Assembly: GCF_043290135.1 (NCBI RefSeq)
Contig: NC_134701.1
Span: forward strand, 5,734,001-5,798,000
DNA length: 64,000 bases
Source: Rhipicephalus microplus
Lineage: Eukaryota; Arthropoda; Arachnida; Ixodida; Ixodidae
Direction: 5' to 3'
Shown: piece by piece, positions 58,840 through 64,000 of the stretch
Position numbering within the stretch: position 1 is the first letter of the stretch
Layout of the letters: every line of letters starts with the position of its first letter
Notes under the pieces: generated by a model
Seen by the model: only the letters and a program-made list of their open reading frames with translations
Database searches by the model: none
What the model was told of the DNA's origin: nothing
Position numbers and translations under genes: made by a program

Positions 58840-60532
58840 GTGTGTTGCTTTTTCTTTGCGCCGATAGCTTTGAAGATATGTTCTGATGGTGGTGACAGTA
58901 AGCACGACAGTCTCCGTGGCGCGATTGGCTAGCGCGATCGGCTGTTAACCGAAAGGTCGGAGGTTCGAGCCAACCCAGTGGTGGTGCGGCGCTTTCTTTC
59001 CTTTGGGCTGATAGCTTTGAAGATATGTTCTGATGGTGGTAAGAGTAGAGCAGGACTGTCTCCGTGGCGCAATTGGCTAGTGCGATCGGCTGTTAACCGA
59101 AAGGTTGGAGGTTCGAGCGAACCCGGTGGTGGTATGGCGCTTTTTTTTCTTTGTGCTGATAGCTTTGAAGAGATGTTCTGATGGTGGTGAGAGTGCAGCA
59201 GGACTATCTCCGTGGCGCAATTGGATAGCGCGATTGGCTGTTAACCGAAAGATTGGAGGTTCGATCCCACCCGGTGGTGGTGCGGTGCTGTTTTTTCTTT
59301 GGGCTGATAGCTTTGAAGATATGTTCTGATGGTGGTGAGAGTGGAGCACGACTGTCTCGGTGGCGCAGTTGGCTAGCTCGATCGGCTGTTAACCGAAAGG
59401 TTGGAGGTTCGAGCCCACCCGGTGGTGTTGCGGCGCTTTTTTTTCTTTGAGCTGATAGCTTTGAAGATATGTTCTGACGGTGGTGAGAGTGGAGCAGGAC
59501 TGTCTCTGTGGCGCAAGTGGCTAGCGCGATCGGCTGTTAATTGAAAAGTTGGAGGTTCGAGCCCACCCGGTGGTGGTGCGGCGCTTTTTTTCTTTGCGCT
59601 GATAGCTTTGAAGACATGTTGTGACGGTGGTGAGAGTGGAGCAGGACTGTCTCCGTGGCACAATTGGCTAGGGCAATCGGCTGTTAACCGAAAGCTTGGA
59701 GTTTCGAGCCCACCCAGTGGTGGTGCGGCGCTTTTTTTTCTTTGGGCTGATCGCTTTGAAGATATGTTCTGATGGTGGTAAGAGTGGAGCAGTACTGTCT
59801 CCGTGGCGCAATTGGCTAGCGCGATCGGCTGTTAACCGAAAGGTTGGAGTTTCGAGCCCTCCCGGGAGTGGTGTGTTGCTTTTTTCTTTGCGGTAATAGC
59901 TTTGAAGATATGTTCTGATGGCGGTGAGAGTGGAGCAGGACTGTCTTCGTGGCGCAGTTGGCTAGCACGACCGGCTGTTGACCGAAAGGTTGGAGGTTTC
60001 GAGCCCACCCGGTGGTGGTGCGGCGCTTTTTTTTCTTTGGGCTGATAGCTTTGAAGATGTTTTGATAGTGGTGAGTGTAGAGCAGGACTGTCTCCGGGGC
60101 GCAATTGGCTAGCGTGATCGGCTGTTAACCGAAAAGTTGGAGGTTCGAGCCCACCCGGTGGTGGTGCGCTGCTTTTTTTTCTTTGGGCTGATAGCTTTGA
60201 AGATATGTTCTGATGGTGGTGAGAGTGGAGCAGGACTGTCTCCGTGGCGCAATTGGCTAGGGCAATCGGCTGTTAACCGAAAGCTCGGAGCTTTGAACCC
60301 ACCCAGTGATGGTGCGGCACTTTTTTTTTTCTTTAGGCTGATGGCTTTGAAGAAATGTTCTGATGGTGGTAAGAGTGGAGCAGGACTGTCTCCGTGGCGC
60401 AATTGGCTAGCGCGATCGGCTGTTAACCGAAAGGTTGAAGTTTTGAGCCCTCCCGGGAGTGGTGTGTTGCTTTTTTTTTGTGGTAATAGCTTTGAACATA
60501 TGTTCTGATGGTGGTGAGAGTGGAGCAGGACC

Positions 60533-60606
60533 ATCTCCATGGCGCAATTGGCTAGCGTGATCGGCTGTAAACCGAAAAGTGTGAGGTTCGAGCCCACCCG
60601 GTGGTG
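60533..60606 (+). tRNA. tRNA-like unit, anticodon GTA (Tyr-type)
   Basis: Anticodon 60567-60569. Acceptor strand ATCTCCA and T stem TGAGG, so it is more decayed than its relative at 34062. Confidence 0.3.
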
Positions 60607-62140
60607 GTGCGGCGTTTTTTTTCTTTGGGGCAATAGCTCTGAAGAAATGTTCTGACGGTGGTGAGAGTGGAGCACAACTGTCTCCGTGGCGCAATTGGCT
60701 AGCGCGATCGGCTGTTAACCGAAAGGTTGAAGTTTCGAGCCCTCCCGGGAGTGGTGTGTTGCTTTTTTTGTGGTAATAGCTTTGAACATATGTTCTGATG
60801 GTGGTGAGAGTGGAGCAGGACTGTCTCCATGGCGCAATTGGCTAGCTTAATCAGCTGTTAACCGAAAGGTTGGAGGTTCGAGCCAACCCGTTGGTGGTGC
60901 GGCACTTTTTTTTTCTGTGGGCTGATAGCTTTGAAGATATGTTCTGATGGTGTCGAGAGTGGAGCAGGACTGTCTCCGTGGCGCATTTGGCTAGCATGAT
61001 CGGCTGTTAACCGAAAAGTTGGAGGTTCGAGCCCACCCGGTGGTGGTGCGGCGTTTTTTCTCTTTGGGCTGATAGCTTAGAAGATATGTTCTGATGGTGG
61101 TGAGAGTGGAGCAGGACTGTCTCCGTGGCGCAATTGGCTAGCGCGATCGGCTGTTGACCGAAATGTTGGAGTTTCGAGCCCAGCCGGTGGTGGTGTGGCG
61201 CTTTTTTTTCTTTGGGCTGATAGCTTTGAAGATATGTTCTGATGGTGGTGAGAGTAGAGCAGGACTGTCTGCGTGGCGCAATTGGCTAGCGCGATCGGCT
61301 GTTAACCGAAAGGTTGGAGTTTAGAGCCCTCCCGGGAGTGGTGTGTTGCTTTTTTTTTGCGCTGATAGCTTTAAAGATATGTTCTGATGGTGGTGAGAGT
61401 GGAGCACGACTGTCTCCGTGGCGCAGTTGGCTAGCGCGATCGGCTGTTAACTTAAAGGTTGGAGGTTCGAGCCCACACAGTGGTGGTGCGGCGCTTTTTT
61501 TTCTTTGGGCTGATAGCTTTGAAGATATGTTCTGACGGTGGTGAGAGTGGAGCAGGAATGTCTCCGTGGCGCAATAGGCTAGCGCGATCGGCTGTTAACC
61601 AAAAGGTCGGAGGTTCGAGCCCACCCGGTGGTGGTGCGGCGCTTTTTTTTCTTCGGGCTGATAGCTTTGAAGATATGTTCTGATGGTGGTGAGAGTGGAG
61701 CAGGACTGTCTCCGTGGCGCAATTGGCTTGCGCGATCGGCTGTTAACCGAAACGTTGGAAGTTCGAGCCCTCCCGGGAGTGGTGTGTTGCTTTTTTCTTT
61801 GCGGTAATAGTTTTGAAGATATGTTCTGATGGTGGTGAGAGTGGAGCAGGACTGTCTGCGTGGTGCAATTGGCTAGCGCGACCGGCTGTTAACCGAAAGG
61901 TTGGAGGTTCGAGCCCTTCCGGTGGTGGTGCGCCGCTTTTTTTTCTTTGGGATGATAGCTCTGAAGAAATGTTCTGACGGTGGTGAGGGTGGAGCACGAC
62001 TGTCTCCGTGGGGCAATTGGCTAGCGCGATCGGCTGTTAACCAAAATGTTGGAGGTTCGAGCCCACCTGGTGGTGGTGCGGCGCTTTTTTTAGATGCGGA
62101 AGCATCTTATACTCGCGCCTTGTAGTGCGCCGTCCGCACC

Positions 62141-62390
62141 GCTTCTCGAACATTCGACAGCTGACGCGCGCGCATGCGCCGTCGCGCCGTCGCCCACTCT
62201 TCCACCATCTGTGCATCCCTTCCTCCTCTACACACCGCGCGCGCTTCACTCCTCCACCATCTGTGCACCCTTCCTCCTCTACACACCGCGTTCGACATCT
62301 ACAATTCTCCTGATTCTCCAGTGGACGCGCATGTGGCGTCGCGCTTCGAGAACATTCAACAGCTGACAGTGCATGCGCCGTCGCGCTGCA
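62141..62390. repeat. Dispersed 50 bp direct repeat inside the insertion
   Basis: 62141-62190 and 62341-62390 share CATGCGCCGTCGCGC and an ACATTC-ACAGCTGAC core at a 200 bp spacing, with several substitutions and an inverted TCGA/CGAG motif at the left edge. Confidence 0.7.
62202..62290. repeat. 51 bp tandem repeat (1.7 copies)
   Basis: CCACCATCTGTGCA...CCTTCCTCCTCTACACACCGCG occurs at 62202 and again at 62253 with one internal base difference. Pyrimidine-rich; no coding interpretation is supported. Confidence 0.85.
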
Positions 62391-62424
62391 TATATACTCA
62401 AGGTCGGCGCTCGCTCGCTCAGTT
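62391..62424 (+). promoter_or_regulatory. Candidate Pol II core promoter (TATA + initiator)
   Basis: TATATA at 62391-62396 lies 30 bp upstream of the A of TCAGTT at 62419-62424, the standard distance for a TATA box and an arthropod TCAGT initiator. It is directly preceded by the second copy of the 50 bp direct repeat. Position and wording are suggestive only. Confidence 0.4.
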
Positions 62425-62476
62425 GCCGCTCGTCGGTTGGTTTGTACGGCGCGTCGACGTCCAAGGTCGCGGTGAA

Positions 62477-62617
62477 ATGAATTCCAACGAATCCACAAAC
62501 ACAATGATCGACGTCCCTTCGACCAGCGCCGCCCTTTCGCATACGTGTGTACGTGTTCACTCATTTAACACCCCCTCCTACAACCACGTTAACCAATTTA
62601 GCCATCGACCCAAGTAA
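62477..62617 (+). other. Small ORF or possible first exon (46 codons)
   Basis: First ATG downstream of the candidate initiator (+57). The peptide (MNSNESTNTMIDVPSTSAAL...) is polar, with no domain I recognise. The stop TAA lies within CCAAGTAAGTCG, which also reads as a good 5' splice donor at 62612-62613, so this might be a first exon. A transcript would be needed to decide. Confidence 0.2.
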
Positions 62618-62709
62618 GTCGCAATTTAACACCCCATTTCACAACCACGTTAACCAATTTAGCCATCGACCCAAGTAAGTCGCACTTTAACACCCCGTTA
62701 ACCAATTAT
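62563..62709. repeat. 61 bp tandem repeat (2.4 copies)
   Basis: Copies start at 62563, 62624 and 62685 (last one partial), each opening TTTAACACCCC; the first two carry CAACCACGTTAACCAATTTA and CCCAAGTAAGTCGC. The candidate splice donor is therefore duplicated. Confidence 0.9.
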
Positions 62710-62756
62710 ATGCTCCGCATCCTCCTCAGTGTTCCCCCGAGGGAAGCTGCGGGCAA

Positions 62757-64000
62757 TTTTTTTTCTTTGCGCTGATAGCTCTGAAGAAATGTTCCGACGG
62801 TGGTGAGAGTAGAAGGACTGTCTCCCTGGCGTGATTGGCTAGTGTGATCGGCTGTTAACCGAAAAGTTGGAGGTTCGAGCCCACCCGTTGGGGGTGCGGC
62901 GCTTTTTTTTGTTTGGGCTGATAGCTTTGATGATATGTTCTGATGGTGGTGAGAGTGGAGCAGGACTGTCTGCGTGGTGCAATTGGCTAGCGCGATCGGC
63001 TGTTAACCGAAAGGTTGGAGTTTCGAGCCTCAAGGGAGTGGTGTGTTGCTTTTTTCTTTGCGGTAATAGCTCTGAAGAAATGTTCTGACGGTGGTGAGGG
63101 TGGAGCACGACTGTCTCCGTGGGGCAATTGGCTAGCGCGATCGGCTGTTAACCAAAATGTTGGAGGTTCGAGCCCACCCGGTGGTGGTGCGGCGCTTTTT
63201 TTTTCTTTGCGCTGATAGCTCTGAAGAAATGTTCCGACGGTGGTGAGAGTAGAAGGACTGTCTCCCTGGCGTGATTGGCTAGTGTGATCGGCTGTTAACC
63301 GAAAAGTTGGAGGTTCGAGCCCACCCGTTGGGGGTGCGGCGCTTTTTTTTGTTTGGGCTGATAGCTTTGATTATATGTTCTGATGGTGGTGAGAGTGGAG
63401 CAGGACTGTCTGCGTGGTGCAATTGGCTAGCGCGATCGGCTGTTAACCGAAAGGTTGGAGTTTCGAGCCTCAAGGGAGTGGTGTGTTGCTTTTTTCTTTG
63501 CGGTAATAGCTTTGAAGATATGTTCTGATGGTGGTGAGAGTGGAGCACGACTGTCTCCTTGGGGAAATTGGCTAGCGCGATCGGCTGTTAACCGAAAGGT
63601 TGGAGGTTCGAGCCCACCCGGTGGTGGTGCGGCGCTTTATTTTCTTTGGGCTGATAGCTCTGAAGAAATGTTCTGACGGTGGTGAGAGTAGAAGGACTGT
63701 CTCCCTGGCGTGATTGGCTAGCGTGATCGGCTGTTAACCGAAAAGTTGGAGGTTCGAGCCCACCCGTTGGGGGTGCGGCGCTTTTTTTTGTTTGGGCTGA
63801 TAGCTTTGAAGATATGTTCTAATGGTAGTGAGAGTGGAGCAGGACTGTCTCCGTGGCGCAATTGGCTAGCGCGATCGACTGCTAACCGAAAGGTTGGAGT
63901 TTCGAGCCCACCCGGTGTTGGTGCGGCGCTTTCTTTCCTTTGGGCTGATAGCTTTGAAGATATGTTCTGATGGTGGTGAGAGTAGAGCAGGACTGTCTCC
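62757..64000 (+). repeat. Right end of the tRNA-Asn-like array, with a 440 bp duplication
   Basis: Array resumes in the oligo-T tract. 62765-63204 and 63205-63644 begin with the same CTTTGCGCTGATAGCTCTGAAG monomer and share the next two monomers at +440 bp (three monomers). They then separate, the second continuing with the 58381-type monomer. The window ends inside a unit. Confidence 0.93.
63847..63920 (+). tRNA. tRNA-like unit, anticodon GCT (Ser-type)
   Basis: Anticodon 63881-63883, ATCGA stem, trailer CTTTCTTTCCTTT. Last of twelve GCT units found, and it shows the lineage reaching both ends of the ordered region. Confidence 0.4.

Larger units (their letters stand above)
55061..62091 (+). 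repeat. tRNA-Asn-like tandem array, right segment (about 47 monomers)
   Basis: Begins with the GGTGTCGAGAGTGG monomer also at 34482 and 60951. 55061-55700 and 60939-61580 run parallel at about +5876 bp, after which the right copy has an extra CTTTGCGGTAATAG monomer. Ends in seven T interrupted by the insertion. No protein gene. Confidence 0.93.
62092..62756. mobile_element. Unclassified 665 bp GC-rich insertion in an array terminator
   Basis: Non-array sequence flanked by seven T on the left and eight T on the right. A paralogous empty site in the window (63190-63215, same trailer and same spacer variant) has nine T in a row, so insertion with duplication of about six T fits. It contains a 51 bp tandem, a 200 bp-spaced direct repeat, a 61 bp tandem, and a TATA/initiator pair. 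A GATGC-GGAA-GCATC hairpin lies at 62093-62106, with a related ATGC-TCC-GCAT at 62710-62720. There is no poly-A tail and no recognisable transposase. Could be a nonautonomous DNA element, a solo LTR or a captured promoter fragment; I cannot decide. Confidence 0.55.

Noticed and set aside
62037..62564. 175-residue minus-strand frame across the second insertion
   Set aside because: Half of it is array antisense and the rest is low-complexity GC-rich repeat; no domain recognised.
62093..62721. Terminal inverted repeats of the 665 bp insertion
   Set aside because: GATGCGGAAGCAT and the inverse of ATGCTCCGCATC are similar, but each is itself near-palindromic and the right one lies 35 bp inside the edge, so they are not accepted as TIRs without other copies.
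778..63548. Many short minus-strand frames encoding GGLEPPTFRLTADRASQLRHG-type peptides
   Set aside because: They are antisense translations of the tRNA-like unit. The 148 bp period is not a multiple of three, so frames shift each monomer, and they lack any independent coding evidence. Such peptides are a likely source of spurious database proteins.
69..63970. Plus-strand frames encoding SPWRNWLARSAVNRKVGGSSPPGGG-type peptides
   Set aside because: Sense translations of the same repeat (SAVNRK is the anticodon arm). Length and frame follow monomer indels, not protein constraint.
1..64000. CRISPR array
   Set aside because: Regular spacing, but the whole 148 bp monomer is repeated and there are no unique spacers or cas genes; the window is eukaryotic.
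1..64000. Functional multi-isotype tRNA gene cluster
   Set aside because: All units share Asn-like bodies and stem lesions. Ser-type units lack a long variable arm and Tyr-type units lack an intron, so the anticodons are mutations within one family.
1..64000. Dispersed tRNA-derived SINE family
   Set aside because: No tRNA-unrelated body with poly-A or simple-repeat tail, no target-site duplications between monomers; copies are strictly head to tail. A SINE ancestor for the first monomer cannot be excluded.

Overview
This is a eukaryotic window with almost no unique sequence. About 60 of the 64 kb is one head-to-tail tandem array, all on the + strand, of a ~147-148 bp monomer (roughly 400 copies, estimated from length). 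Each monomer holds a 74-nt tRNA-like unit recognisable as a tRNA-Asn(GTT) derivative, with an internal Pol III A box and B box. A ~9 nt trailer, an oligo-T run like a Pol III terminator and a ~55 nt spacer follow. Two lesions relative to ordinary eukaryotic tRNA-Asn are near-universal: A27 opposite A43 in the anticodon stem, and A51 in the T stem. The family therefore looks like an amplified, decayed tRNA gene or tRNA-derived satellite, not a set of normal tRNA genes.

Layout: 1-5347 diverged monomers; 5348-8588 a broken internal fragment of a non-LTR retrotransposon (ORF1 with two CCHC knuckles, ORF2 with endonuclease and the front of the reverse transcriptase); 8589-~14890 diverged monomers; ~14890-27537 two copies of a ~6.32 kb higher-order repeat; ~29690-32923 two copies of a 1617 bp (11-monomer) repeat; ~36373-55060 two copies of a 9.27/9.42 kb repeat; 55061-62091 further monomers; 62092-62756 a GC-rich insertion inside an oligo-T run, with its own short repeats and a promoter-like TATA/initiator pair; 62757-64000 monomers including a 440 bp duplication.

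Organism: the retroelement ORF1 resembles, from memory and without a search, ORF1 proteins abundant in hard-tick genomes, so a chelicerate, probably an ixodid tick, is the best guess (inference).

The most unusual feature is anticodon diversification. Most units keep GTT, but at least 34 units read by eye carry AAT, GCT, GAT, GGT, TTT, CTT, GTC or GTA, several as lineages copied along with the higher-order repeats. Most GCT/GAT units have also lost their oligo-T terminator. One-monomer deletions, conversion patches and chimeric monomers show unequal exchange directly. I see no intact protein-coding gene; the many short open frames in the array are translations of the repeat.
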